Positions 23,325-31,101 of a stretch of 36,663 bases of DNA are shown in pieces (the first letter of the stretch is position 1; each line of letters begins with the position of its first letter). Source of the stretch: a virus. The stretch lies in IMG/VR virus record IMGVR_UViG_3300044846_001849, positions 1 through 36,663 of that record; one strand, 5' to 3'. The notes below the pieces were generated by a model that did no database searches, was not told where the DNA came from, and saw only the letters and a program-made list of their open reading frames with translations. A program made the translations under genes and the position numbers.

Positions 23325-24473
23325 TTAACCGAGCAACGTAGCAACGTGGTTTGGTTTCCATACTTTTACGCCATACAAACAACGCACTTCAAGCATAGTT
23401 TTCATATAACCTTTATAAACTGCAATTTCAAATACTAAACCGCTTGTTGGGTCTTGTACTGTCATCACGTCAACAGCAGAATCACCACCGTTTGGCATTG
23501 CAGGTGGGCGCATGCCTAACTCAACGGCTGATTTATGAAACGCAACGCTTGGTGTGTAAGAGTCGCCAACTGTTAAAGCGTTAGCTGTAGCAATAACTTT
23601 TTGTGCGCCTGGTGCATTTAATGAAATAGTACCAGCAGCTGCAACGCCAGTGCCAACAACATATTTGTTAACGGTATCCGCCGCAAATGTTACAACGTCA
23701 CCCGCTAATACTGTGCCTGTGCCTGTCACCAATGCAATATCAGTAACACCAACAGCAGTTGAGCCAGAAGTAACGTAAGAAGCACCACCGCCTTTTGTGT
23801 GCGTAGTAATACCAGCCGATTCTTTAATCATGATGCCTTGCAAATCAAGCAAAGTACCTTGGCGGAGTAACGCTTCATTGCCTGAAGTGTTAACTTGTTG
23901 AAGTGCTGCAAGGTTGCGCAATTTAACGCCAGCCGCTGTGTTCATAATCAATGAAATTTGATTATCAGTAGGGCAGCCGTTATCAACTAAGATTTGACGC
24001 ACTTGCGCAATAGTGTCGAAGTTAGACGCGAATGGTGTAGTGCCTGCTGAACCTACAGCGCGTGATGCGCCTTTGTAAGCAGCCGAGAATAAATCTTGTT
24101 CAATTTTGTTGCATAATGCGCGGATTGCTTGGGCAATTTGATCGCCATAAATGGTTTCATAGCCTGCGCCATTGTTGACGTGTTTAATATCTTCACCAGT
24201 CCAAGGAATCTGAACCGAAGCGTAAGAATCAAGCGTCATTGTTTTGTTGTCAACGGTTTGATCTGTACCTTCAGGAATTGTCATTGAAGGCGCAAACGAA
24301 GTGTTAACGCTTGGTGTGCGAGTAAATGCCGCACGGATTGTGTCGCCTTTTGCAGCGCGGATTGTTGCATCACCATTGATGGTAGATGAAGGGATAAAAC
24401 CAACTAATTCACGACCGACTACGTCTGCCGCTTTGTATATGTCACTAGCTAAATTGTTGAGCACATTACTCAT
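23325..24473 (-). CDS. Major capsid protein, P22 coat type
   Basis: The 382-residue protein matches the layout of the P22 gp5 coat family (HK97 fold with inserted domain): an N-terminal segment (NNLASDIYKAADVVGRELVG), a conserved core (LDSYASVQIPWTGEDIKHV, then IAQAIRALCNKIEQDLFSAA) and a C-terminal end (GYMKTMLEVRCLYGVKVWKP). The inserted domain lies around residues 225-300 and is Val/Thr/Gly-rich. There is no sign of an N-terminal delta domain for maturation cleavage, and a separate scaffold gene is present, as in P22. The ribosome binding site (AGAGGA) lies inside the end of the upstream homing endonuclease gene, whose stop overlaps the capsid ATG. Confidence 0.92.
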   Translation of the reverse strand: MSNVLNNLASDIYKAADVVGRELVGFIPSSTINGDATIRAAKGDTIRAAFTRTPSVNTSFAPSMTIPEGTDQTVDNKTMTLDSYASVQIPWTGEDIKHVNNGAGYETIYGDQIAQAIRALCNKIEQDLFSAAYKGASRAVGSAGTTPFASNFDTIAQVRQILVDNGCPTDNQISLIMNTAAGVKLRNLAALQQVNTSGNEALLRQGTLLDLQGIMIKESAGITTHTKGGGASYVTSGSTAVGVTDIALVTGTGTVLAGDVVTFAADTVNKYVVGTGVAAAGTISLNAPGAQKVIATANALTVGDSYTPSVAFHKSAVELGMRPPAMPNGGDSAVDVMTVQDPTSGLVFEIAVYKGYMKTMLEVRCLYGVKVWKPNHVATLLG

Positions 24474-25186
24474 GATAGTTCCTCTTTGATTTGAAGTTTT
24501 TTAGCGGCTATTGTCGCTAATCTTTTTGCAATTCGCTTTTCAACCCATTCGGGTGATTGCGCTTTACCTTTGTGAGCTATCGACATTTTTTCTTTTGTTT
24601 CAGCCGATAACACGTTTCCTAACGCTCTTTTATTTCCAATTAAACTAGCAGATACTTTTGCTTTTGTTTCATTGCTGTATTTTTTCCCTAAATTTGCTTG
24701 TCTCATTTTTTCAACATGAGACTGTGTTTTTTTTATTCCTGTATGTGCTAATCTTAGTTTTTCTTTTGTTTCATCACTATGTATTCTTCCTTTTCCGCCA
24801 TCAGATATAGCTTTTTTATGCTTATCTGATAGTTTCATTCCTTTTCTGGCAAGACTAATTTTATTTTTTGTTTCGTCTGAGCGTTTTACGCCTATCGCGC
24901 TACTTGCTCTAATAGTTGCATTATAGCCTTTATAATACGAATTATAAGCGTCTATAGCTTGTTGTTCATAAAATAATAAATCTTTAGGTTTGCAAATAAT
25001 AATAGGTTGAAATATAAAAGCATCTTCGCCATGCTTATTCCATGAGCGTTGAAGTTTTATTGAATGATGGGCGTTTTTAACTAAAACGTTTTTATGCTTT
25101 CGAAAACGTGTTTTAAATGATTTTGCTGAACCGATATAGCATTTACCATTAACAACATTTTGAATTTTATAAATTCCACCAATCAT
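24470..25186 (-). CDS. GIY-YIG homing endonuclease with NUMOD3 repeats
   Basis: Residues 1-90 are a GIY-YIG nuclease: GGIY at 3-6, YIG at 17-19, the catalytic Arg27 and Glu74, and a W-x-K-G/H motif around 49-54. Residues about 100-225 hold five to six NUMOD3 motifs (patterns like SDETKNKISLARKG), which wrap along DNA for recognition. The gene is free-standing between scaffold and coat genes, overlapping the coat ATG. Its AT-rich, lysine-heavy coding differs from its neighbours, suggesting an insertion. The ribosome binding site is in a perfect hairpin (25190-25218) and a promoter (25219-25227) is placed so that its transcripts would begin within that hairpin. Confidence 0.93.
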   Translation of the reverse strand: MIGGIYKIQNVVNGKCYIGSAKSFKTRFRKHKNVLVKNAHHSIKLQRSWNKHGEDAFIFQPIIICKPKDLLFYEQQAIDAYNSYYKGYNATIRASSAIGVKRSDETKNKISLARKGMKLSDKHKKAISDGGKGRIHSDETKEKLRLAHTGIKKTQSHVEKMRQANLGKKYSNETKAKVSASLIGNKRALGNVLSAETKEKMSIAHKGKAQSPEWVEKRIAKRLATIAAKKLQIKEELS

Positions 25187-25189
25187 GAA

Positions 25190-25218
25190 AACTACTCCAG
25201 CTAAGTTTAGGAGTAGTT
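25190..25218 (-). promoter_or_regulatory. Hairpin that hides the endonuclease ribosome binding site
   Basis: On the minus strand AACTACTCC pairs perfectly with GGAGTAGTT across an 11-nt loop; GGAG in the 3' arm is the Shine-Dalgarno site, 8 bp before ATG 25186. Transcripts reading through from the scaffold gene would contain the whole hairpin and translate the endonuclease poorly. This is the same arrangement as in T4 homing endonuclease genes such as I-TevI. Confidence 0.8.
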
Positions 25219-25227
25219 ATTATATCA
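25219..25227 (-). promoter_or_regulatory. Extended -10 promoter before the endonuclease and capsid genes
   Basis: On the minus strand the sequence reads TGATATAAT, a perfect extended -10 element (TGnTATAAT) without a good -35 box. The expected start, about 7 bases downstream near 25212, lies inside the 5' arm of the hairpin at 25210-25218. Transcripts from it would lack most of that arm and have a free ribosome binding site. It could also raise transcription of the capsid gene. Confidence 0.6.
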
Positions 25228-25272
25228 TAATTGGATATATCTAGCGGCTGTTTTTTATAAACAATCGCTTAA

Positions 25273-25893
25273 CTACTGCTCTGTAACTTTGCCGCCACTT
25301 TTTGCAAAACTTGCCCGCTCTGGGTGTGACATATTGTCAAACGTTGAACGGCTTACAACTTGTTGTCCAGTGCTATTACTTCCACCACTTGCGCCACCAC
25401 CATTATTTTGTGGTGCTGCAATATAATGTTTGCCGTCATCACTGGTCGCCCATTCTGTGACAAACGCGCTTAAATCTTTGTCGCCTATAACTGCCTTGCG
25501 TGTGTCGCCATCAATAGCAATTTTCGCCTGTGATGATAACATAGCTTTGACCGCAGGTAAAAATGGTGTGGCAACACCAGCCTTAACTAATGCGTCTGTC
25601 AAACCATTATCTAAAAGCAATTTAGATGTAAACCCACTTTCTGAATCTAATGCGGCTTTAGTTTGCTCAAATGCTTTTTGCTGATCTTTTATTGTTTTTT
25701 GTGATGCCGTTAGATTGTTTTCTAACTCATCAATTTTGTTTTGTAGTTTATCCAATTCCGCTGGATCTATTTGCTTTCCTTTTCGTGCCTCTTTCAGCTC
25801 TGCTAAAAGTTCACCGTTTTTCTTTGCAAGTCCGCTTGTTGCTTCATCAACTGCGGCTTTAATTTGCTCTGCAATACTTAATTCTTCTGACAT
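25273..25893 (-). CDS. Capsid scaffolding protein
   Basis: The 206-residue protein is mainly charged helix and coiled coil (residues about 25-85, Lys/Glu/Gln/Leu heptads), followed by a domain with SGFTSKLLLDNGLTDALVKA and a FLPAVKAML helix, then a Gly/Asn/Ser-rich linker and a basic C-terminus. This is the usual layout of scaffolding proteins encoded upstream of P22-type coat genes; the basic C-terminal helix would contact coat protein. The gene was originally next to the capsid gene, but the homing endonuclease now lies between them. A GAGGG ribosome binding site precedes ATG 25893. Confidence 0.85.
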   Translation of the reverse strand: MSEELSIAEQIKAAVDEATSGLAKKNGELLAELKEARKGKQIDPAELDKLQNKIDELENNLTASQKTIKDQQKAFEQTKAALDSESGFTSKLLLDNGLTDALVKAGVATPFLPAVKAMLSSQAKIAIDGDTRKAVIGDKDLSAFVTEWATSDDGKHYIAAPQNNGGGASGGSNSTGQQVVSRSTFDNMSHPERASFAKSGGKVTEQ

Positions 25894-25895
25894 AT

Positions 25896-25908
25896 AACCC
25901 TCTGGGTT
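25896..25908 (-). promoter_or_regulatory. Small hairpin over the scaffold ribosome binding site
   Basis: On the minus strand AACCC pairs with GGGTT around an AGA loop, and the stem includes the GAGGG ribosome binding site 4 to 5 bases before ATG 25893. Such a short stem would give mild translational control. Scaffold synthesis is controlled after transcription in P22, but no link is shown here. Confidence 0.35.
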
Positions 25909-25940
25909 GTGGTTGACGGCTCTGCCATCGTTAATAAAAT

Positions 25941-26123
25941 CTAAATTGCGTCTTTAATAATTTCAATCGCTGTATCTTGTGGGATTTCACGGATATTTTC
26001 AACGTGTTCTGCCGCACCGATAATGTCACCGTGTGAAATATCATCAACTGCATTTGTTGCTTCATCGACTGCTTTTTTAGCACCGTCTGAAACCTTATGA
26101 ACAATATTATCAAAAAATGACAT
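25941..26123 (-). CDS. Small helical protein before the scaffold gene, 60 aa
   Basis: The frame from ATG 26123 has an AAGGAA ribosome binding site. The peptide (FFDNIVHKVSDGAKKAVDEA and onward) is an acidic amphipathic helix pair, somewhat like the Ala/Lys/Asp-rich repeats of small envelope-stress proteins, but without a membrane segment. It is the first gene behind the promoter at 26213-26241, in a transcription unit with scaffold, endonuclease and coat. It may be a minor assembly factor; I do not recognise it. Confidence 0.6.
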   Translation of the reverse strand: MSFFDNIVHKVSDGAKKAVDEATNAVDDISHGDIIGAAEHVENIREIPQDTAIEIIKDAI

Positions 26124-26212
26124 GACTATTTCCTTGCAAATTAAGGTGTGCCGCTGATGAAAGGTGTAACACCAACGACACTAGAATAAACACATGGCGA
26201 GTGTTTGTCGCA

Positions 26213-26241
26213 TTTATACAGCATAAGATAATAAACATCAA
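26213..26241 (-). promoter_or_regulatory. Candidate sigma70 promoter for the capsid operon
   Basis: On the minus strand TTGATG (26236-26241) and TATAAA (26213-26218) are separated by 17 bp. It lies in the 204-bp gap between the MuF-like gene and the 60-aa gene, the largest gap inside the late arm. A start near 26206 would give a leader of about 80 nt before ATG 26123. It would give the abundant head proteins extra transcription. Confidence 0.55.
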
Positions 26242-26327
26242 TTAAAAAAAATAAACACCTTGAAAATATTTTAACTAACTAATTGATTTATAAATGTTCA
26301 GCTGTCAAGGATTACTTGACTACTGGT

Positions 26328-27359
26328 TTATTTTTCAATTTTCTTTAATTGTTCAAGTGTGTAAGTATGACCGCTTGCATCAACAAACCTATCTAATGGC
26401 GTTCCATCACGAAATAATTGCGCTTTTTCTTTTCCTAGCACTTCATCTTGAAACGCCTCTGGTTTTTTCTTTAGCCATGTTTGATAAGTTTCGGTTTGCG
26501 CAACTTGCCCATCCATCGATGCGCGTGTGCGACCATCAGGGTTTTTAATGCCTAACGCTTGCCATGATTTTAAAACGCTGACCATTGCCGATCTACATCT
26601 AAAATGTGCAGGAGGTCTAACGCCACTATCAAGCGGATAGACTTTACCGTCACGCGCTTGGCATATTGAAGTAGTCCGACCATCGAGTGTGCTTACCCAT
26701 TGCAATCCGCTAAACAAATCATTATTGTTTTGATAAAACTCATCACGCGCTGTATTGGTGGCGTGTGCCATTGCAGTTGATACCAATGCCTGCGTTTGAC
26801 GTGCGTTAAGTGAGTTAATGCCATCAGTGTATTGCAGTGCTTTCGTGCCGGTGATACGCTTAACCACGTCACTGTAAGATTGCCCTTCAACTAAGCCGAT
26901 ACGCACAGCGTCCTGTATGCGCGTGTAACTATCTTGATCTAATTTATCAATCCATTCTTTGATCAGTTTTCCCTGCAGCGGTTTTGATTCAATCGCAGCA
27001 AATAACGTCACAGGCGCAACCGCTACCATATCAAGCACAACAGGCGTTGAATCATCAATAGCTTTGATTTGCCATTCTTGTTCGTAAACTGCCGCGTCTT
27101 TCATGTTACTAATTAACTCTTTACCGGCTAAATCATAACCTTCATTTAAAATCGCCCGCACTGATTCCAAACGCGCGTCAATCTGTGGAATTGTCATTTG
27201 GTTATCAAGGTCGAGCGTTTTTAATTGCTTTACTAAATCCTTTTCAACAACACGCAACAAGTCCATGACCTTTTTACTTGTTGATGAATAATATCGCTGC
27301 AAATAAATTTCATGTGCAATCGTTTTATCGCGCAGTTGCGTGTTTGCTGATTCTTCCAT
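26328..27359 (-). CDS. MuF-like head morphogenesis protein
   Basis: The C-terminal half holds the Mu protein F-like domain: NARQTQALVSTAMAHATNTA, WVSTLDGRTTSICQARDGKV and PPAHFRCRSAMVSV. The Cys and His residues (residues about 240-265) match the conserved pattern of that family. The N-terminal 200 residues are helical. MuF-type proteins are minor head components encoded right after the portal and thought to act in capsid assembly or to be ejected with DNA. Length (343 residues) is normal and there is no toxin domain fused at the C-terminus. Its ATG overlaps the portal stop (TAATG). Confidence 0.9.
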   Translation of the reverse strand: MEESANTQLRDKTIAHEIYLQRYYSSTSKKVMDLLRVVEKDLVKQLKTLDLDNQMTIPQIDARLESVRAILNEGYDLAGKELISNMKDAAVYEQEWQIKAIDDSTPVVLDMVAVAPVTLFAAIESKPLQGKLIKEWIDKLDQDSYTRIQDAVRIGLVEGQSYSDVVKRITGTKALQYTDGINSLNARQTQALVSTAMAHATNTARDEFYQNNNDLFSGLQWVSTLDGRTTSICQARDGKVYPLDSGVRPPAHFRCRSAMVSVLKSWQALGIKNPDGRTRASMDGQVAQTETYQTWLKKKPEAFQDEVLGKEKAQLFRDGTPLDRFVDASGHTYTLEQLKKIEK

Positions 27360-28750
27360 TACATTAACCCACCAGTAGCAGGCATAACTGCAATGCGCTC
27401 CATCTCATCATCAAACGATACGTCCTGCGTGATAATGTCACCAGCGACAAGGTTATCGAATAAAGTTTGATGTGAAATAGCTCCGCTTTGCCAACTTTTA
27501 ACTAAACTATCCAAGTCCTGAGCTGTCATTGAGTTTGGAATAAAATCACGGTTTAGCTCAACTTTAACATCACCAGTTACGCCCGACCAATCGCGCAAAT
27601 ACTCCATGACGTGCGTCAATCCAATGCTAATTGATTGTGAAATTGAAGCAAGTACGCTATTTTCACTTGAGCGGTGAATATTAGCCGTTTGCGCTGATTC
27701 TGCTGCGCGTTTTTCAGGTGCTAAGATTCGCGCTCCAAGCGTTGCCATCATTGCTTCTTTTGATCGCAATGCTTCACGCAATTCGCCTAAGCCTTGCCCT
27801 GTAAATTCAAGATAAAATGCTTTTGATTGCGGGTCTGGCAATAACCATGCCGTGCCGCTACCGATACGAAGTGACGCGCTTTTATCGTCTGAATAATAGC
27901 CTGTCACAACGGGTGTTGGTAGTCCAGTAAAGTGCAAGCCATGTTCATAATCGGCTGTGGTTCTGTAATGCGATAAATTCACATCGACAAGATCAAGCAA
28001 TGGAGGTTTATCCACGCATGGTGAATTGTCACGCACGCCAAAAAACTCAAACGGTATTTTGTTTAATGCTTTGCCGTTTATTTGTGGGTAAATTTCATCC
28101 ACTAAAATAAACTCACCGCGTTTGTCTTTTCTGAAAACACGTTGACGATAAATTCCACCATCGCCTAAATCAAGAACGCGCCATTGCGGTTCGCATTTAG
28201 ATTCAAACTCATCAACTGCAATCTCGTTTTCTTCTTCAAGCACAACAAGCGTTACCTGTTCAACGTTGTTAATACGTCCAGTTTTCCAATTAATGATTGA
28301 TTCGGCATTGTACATTGTTGCGTAAGGTCTTGCGCCTTGTGCTTGTGCTTGGGCTAATGTAACCGCATTTATAATAGGCGGAAAATCGACAAGCACGGCA
28401 CAACGTCCAATGGTGATAACTTCTTCGCTAATGATTTCAGCAAATTGATGCAGTGATAACCCGCCCATTGTCACGTCTGCAATAATATTATCCATTGCTG
28501 CAGGTGCTGTGATGACTTCGGGTTTTAGGAATAGCATGCCCGTTAAGCCGTCAATCGTTCTTGCTGTAGCGTTGTAATATAACGCGCGTTGTTTGTAAGC
28601 GTAATATTCAGCGTCATTTTGACCGCTTAGGCGTGGAAGGTATTTAATACCATATTCGTGGATCTCGTCTTGCCCTTCTGCTGCGTGTTCGCATCGTTTC
28701 CACTGCTCATAATATTCGTGATACTCGCTGTGTTTTGTATCGACTGCCAT
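27359..28750 (-). CDS. Portal protein, DUF4055 type
   Basis: The 463-residue protein lies directly after the large terminase and before the MuF-like gene, the canonical portal position. It matches the DUF4055 pattern: an N-terminal YLPRLSGQNDAEYYAYKQRA motif, then ARTIDGLTGMLFLKP, ITIGRCAVLVDFP, and LAGARILAPE-like text (LGARILAPEKRAAESAQTAN) toward the C-terminal helices. The portal forms the dodecameric ring for DNA entry and tail attachment. The AGGAA ribosome binding site is at the end of the terminase gap (2 bp between genes). Confidence 0.9.
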   Translation of the reverse strand: MAVDTKHSEYHEYYEQWKRCEHAAEGQDEIHEYGIKYLPRLSGQNDAEYYAYKQRALYYNATARTIDGLTGMLFLKPEVITAPAAMDNIIADVTMGGLSLHQFAEIISEEVITIGRCAVLVDFPPIINAVTLAQAQAQGARPYATMYNAESIINWKTGRINNVEQVTLVVLEEENEIAVDEFESKCEPQWRVLDLGDGGIYRQRVFRKDKRGEFILVDEIYPQINGKALNKIPFEFFGVRDNSPCVDKPPLLDLVDVNLSHYRTTADYEHGLHFTGLPTPVVTGYYSDDKSASLRIGSGTAWLLPDPQSKAFYLEFTGQGLGELREALRSKEAMMATLGARILAPEKRAAESAQTANIHRSSENSVLASISQSISIGLTHVMEYLRDWSGVTGDVKVELNRDFIPNSMTAQDLDSLVKSWQSGAISHQTLFDNLVAGDIITQDVSFDDEMERIAVMPATGGLM

Positions 28751-28752
28751 TT

Positions 28753-29991
28753 TTAAATTCCTGTAATTGCTGCAAATGTTGGTCTATTGTGCAGTACCGG
28801 ATATTTGAACGCAATAAAATATCCACTGCTATCAACCCAATCATCAATGGCTGGGTGAGCTGTAAACTTTTCTGGCTCTAATTTATCATCATAGCCTTGA
28901 GTTTCAAGCGCATTGGTTAAGTTTGGGCATTTATCTGTGTTAATAAATAACTTATGGTGTGAAAGCAATCCATTATACGCGTTAATTCTATCCCGTACTG
29001 CTGGATTAGCTGGATTATATTGCAGTTGATAACCTGCTTGTCTAATCATGCCAATATCAGATTGGCTTGAATTTGTTTTTCCTGCTTTGCCGCTTGCGTC
29101 AGGATAAACGATTATTTTTCTATCACCATAACGCGTTAAATTATTAATAAAGTCTTGCGTATCATGCGAAACAAATTCGTCAACAGCGATAGGAATATTA
29201 TTATCAATGACAAAAGTAACAGCACAACAACCACCAATATTGAAATCAATTGAAACATGAATGAATGTATCGCGTTCATTTAGTTCTCGCTGTGTGTGGT
29301 GTCGCTTACGATCAAAGAAATGATAAACCTTGTTTTTATTTAGTGATACAAAATCACCAAGCAAATAAAGTTCGGCTAATATTGGGTCGTAGTTTGCTAA
29401 AATCTGCTCTGCATAATCTTTAGGTAAAAAAGGGTTGCTATAGGTGCTTGCCTTGTATAAAACATAGCCTTTTTGCTGTAGCTTTACCCATTTATGATAA
29501 ACAAACCCATTGATTCCATTATCAGGTGTTGTCACCACGCCAATAGTATTTTTACCGTCAAACTTTTGCCGTGTTCTTTCTGTAATTTTTCGCCATACTA
29601 AAGCCGCTTTATCCATTGGCAATGTATCAATTTCATCAACGATTGAGTGAGCTACTTCAAAAGATACAATTTTAGACGGGTTATCATAACTGCGAAAAAT
29701 AATAAAACCATAGCCAGCGACGTCAATTTTAAATTCTGATTTATTGACATGGAATTTTAAACCCATCATTGCTAAATCTTCTTCAACTCCGGGCATTGCT
29801 CTTAACCGTAATAAATCATAAGTTGGTAAAAATATACCAACGTTTACGCCTTTATTTTGAAGAAGTAATAACACCGCCCGCATTGTTCCTGCTCGTGTTT
29901 TTCCGCTACCCAATCCACCAACAATAGCTGGATAAGGTTCTTCAGAAAACACAAATTGTCTCTGCGGTAGCGTTAAAGGTATATCTGGCAT
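28753..29991 (-). CDS. terL: Terminase large subunit
   Basis: This is the DNA packaging motor with ATPase and nuclease domains. Walker A (GGLGSGKT) is at residues 25-32 and Walker B with the catalytic Glu (SIVDE) at about 116-120. The C-terminal RNase H-like nuclease domain follows, with Asp residues in the HVSIDFNIGG strand, in VYPDASG and near IDDWVDSSG. At 412 residues it is near the small end of the family. The start overlaps the stop of the small-subunit-like gene (TAATG). Confidence 0.95.
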   Translation of the reverse strand: MPDIPLTLPQRQFVFSEEPYPAIVGGLGSGKTRAGTMRAVLLLLQNKGVNVGIFLPTYDLLRLRAMPGVEEDLAMMGLKFHVNKSEFKIDVAGYGFIIFRSYDNPSKIVSFEVAHSIVDEIDTLPMDKAALVWRKITERTRQKFDGKNTIGVVTTPDNGINGFVYHKWVKLQQKGYVLYKASTYSNPFLPKDYAEQILANYDPILAELYLLGDFVSLNKNKVYHFFDRKRHHTQRELNERDTFIHVSIDFNIGGCCAVTFVIDNNIPIAVDEFVSHDTQDFINNLTRYGDRKIIVYPDASGKAGKTNSSQSDIGMIRQAGYQLQYNPANPAVRDRINAYNGLLSHHKLFINTDKCPNLTNALETQGYDDKLEPEKFTAHPAIDDWVDSSGYFIAFKYPVLHNRPTFAAITGI

Positions 29992-30251
29992 TAAAGCTCC
30001 ATTTCTTCGGCTTTAATAATGTGAATTTTTATAGGCGTTGTATCTTGCAGATTAGTGTTAACCGTCATCGGCAACACTTTACCAACCAACGTTAAAAATG
30101 CCGTTGGGTTTTCATCAGCTTGCCTTGCTAAATAAGCCTGCCCTCCAACTTCATCTAACGCCCCTAGAATCATCTCTTTTAATTCTTTGGTAACTTTGTT
30201 AGGTACGCCTTTAACACGTCCTACGCCCCTATTTCCTGCCTTTTTTTCCAT
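29991..30251 (-). CDS. Putative terminase small subunit, short form
   Basis: The 86-residue protein has a basic N-terminus (GVGRVKGVPNKVTKELKEMI) and a helical core with the AYLARQADENPTAFLTLVGK motif. Proteins of this kind precede the large terminase in many phages and are annotated as small terminase subunits, although DNA binding has rarely been tested for them. The gene has a strong GGGGG ribosome binding site and overlaps the terL start. It should recognise the packaging site, which could lie in the non-coding region further upstream. Confidence 0.7.
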   Translation of the reverse strand: MEKKAGNRGVGRVKGVPNKVTKELKEMILGALDEVGGQAYLARQADENPTAFLTLVGKVLPMTVNTNLQDTTPIKIHIIKAEEMEL

Positions 30252-30259
30252 ATTTCCCC

Positions 30260-30703
30260 CTACTGTGCGGAAACCCTATAAGGTATTTTAGCTTTTAAGC
30301 ACATTCTAACCATTGCCAATATTGTCGGTTTTAACTCAACTGGTTCATTGGCAAATTTTAAACGATTTAAAACAGCGTTTTCGCCTTTTGTTACCGCATA
30401 TAAATTTTCAATATTAAAATTTTGTTTGTCGTTATCATAAAACCTGACAATCGTTTCACCTGTTATTTCGCCATAATGCTGTGCATAAATCAATCGATGC
30501 TTTAATTTCCAACAATGGTGTTTGTTGCCACCTTCAGAAACTTTAACATAAATATAACCATCTCTATCTATTCTTTCATCGCCAATTTGTCTAGTTCTAT
30601 AACCAGTATGACCTTTTTTAAATCTGCTTTCCGATTCCCCATTGACGCCTTTTAATCCTTTATTCCAAGGCGTAAACCCTTTTTCAAACTGCCCGCTGTT
30701 CAT
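30260..30703 (-). CDS. HNH endonuclease near the terminase genes
   Basis: The 147-residue protein begins with an F-x-KG-x-PWNKG DNA-contact motif repeated twice (FEKGFTPWNKG, FKKGHTG). A single HNH_3-like domain follows (GYIYVKVSEG, WKLKHRLIYAQHYGEITGE, then DNDKQNFNIENL and KGENAVLNR). The His in KHR and Asn in QNFNIENL are present, so it could be active. HNH nucleases next to terminase genes assist cleavage at cos sites in several phages, but a homing role is equally possible. It sits upstream of the terminase genes. Confidence 0.82.
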   Translation of the reverse strand: MNSGQFEKGFTPWNKGLKGVNGESESRFKKGHTGYRTRQIGDERIDRDGYIYVKVSEGGNKHHCWKLKHRLIYAQHYGEITGETIVRFYDNDKQNFNIENLYAVTKGENAVLNRLKFANEPVELKPTILAMVRMCLKAKIPYRVSAQ

Positions 30704-30924
30704 TTTAAAATAGCAGGTAGCTCTTTGCGTTCTGGGATGTCATTGATGCGTGTTTGTGCATCAAGGACTAAACGTGCATTATCCACGATTGTACGCGCAA
30801 TAATCGTCAAACTTTTTGAGCGTTCTGCTTCAAAAGCAAGTTGTTCAACGCTTAATGATTCTTCGCTCAATCTTTCCATTTGAGCAAATAAATGATTGTT
30901 TAAATCTGTCAGTGTATTTTTCAT
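30700..30924 (-). CDS. Small helical phage protein upstream of HNH and terminase, 74 aa
   Basis: The pattern LNNHLFAQMERLSEE at the start and an ARTIVDNARLVLDAQ helix is found in many phages directly before terminase genes, so the family is conserved, but I know of no proven function. The helices would suit a dimer or a DNA-packaging accessory. It is the first gene of the late arm behind the long non-coding region, with an AGGAA ribosome binding site. Its 3' end overlaps the HNH start by 4 bp. Confidence 0.7.
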   Translation of the reverse strand: MKNTLTDLNNHLFAQMERLSEESLSVEQLAFEAERSKSLTIIARTIVDNARLVLDAQTRINDIPERKELPAILK

Positions 30925-30960
30925 TCTTGTTCCTGTTTAAGTTAACCATCAAGTAATTAA

Positions 30961-30988
30961 ACCATAACACACCGAAGAAGCGTTGCAA
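30961..30988 (-). promoter_or_regulatory. Weak candidate promoter for the packaging genes
   Basis: On the minus strand TTGCAA (30983-30988) and TATGGT (30961-30966) are 16 bp apart, each matching the consensus at 4 of 6 positions. It lies 37 bp before the first packaging gene and after the terminator at 31065, so some promoter is needed here. Confidence 0.35.
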
Positions 30989-31064
30989 GAAACACGATGC
31001 GATAACTGCTCCCGTCTTTTTTTCGTGCGAGAGGACACGCGTTAGGGTTTAATTCTTCATGGTT

Positions 31065-31101
31065 AAAAAACCACCACGCCATAAACTGCAATGAGTGGTG
31101 G
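31065..31101 (-). terminator. Intrinsic terminator of the candidate ncRNA
   Basis: On the minus strand CCACCAC pairs with GTGGTGG (31095-31101 with 31071-31077); a CAT/ATG extension inside the loop can strengthen it, and six T residues follow at 31070-31065. It ends any minus-strand transcript from the region above before the packaging genes. Confidence 0.88.

Noticed and set aside
26304-26320. GTCAAG-GATTA-CTTGAC inverted repeat that shares 16 bases with the complement of the terminator at 125-162
   Set aside because: No T tract follows on either strand. In an AT-rich genome of this size one such 16-base match can arise by chance, so I do not call it a terminator or site.
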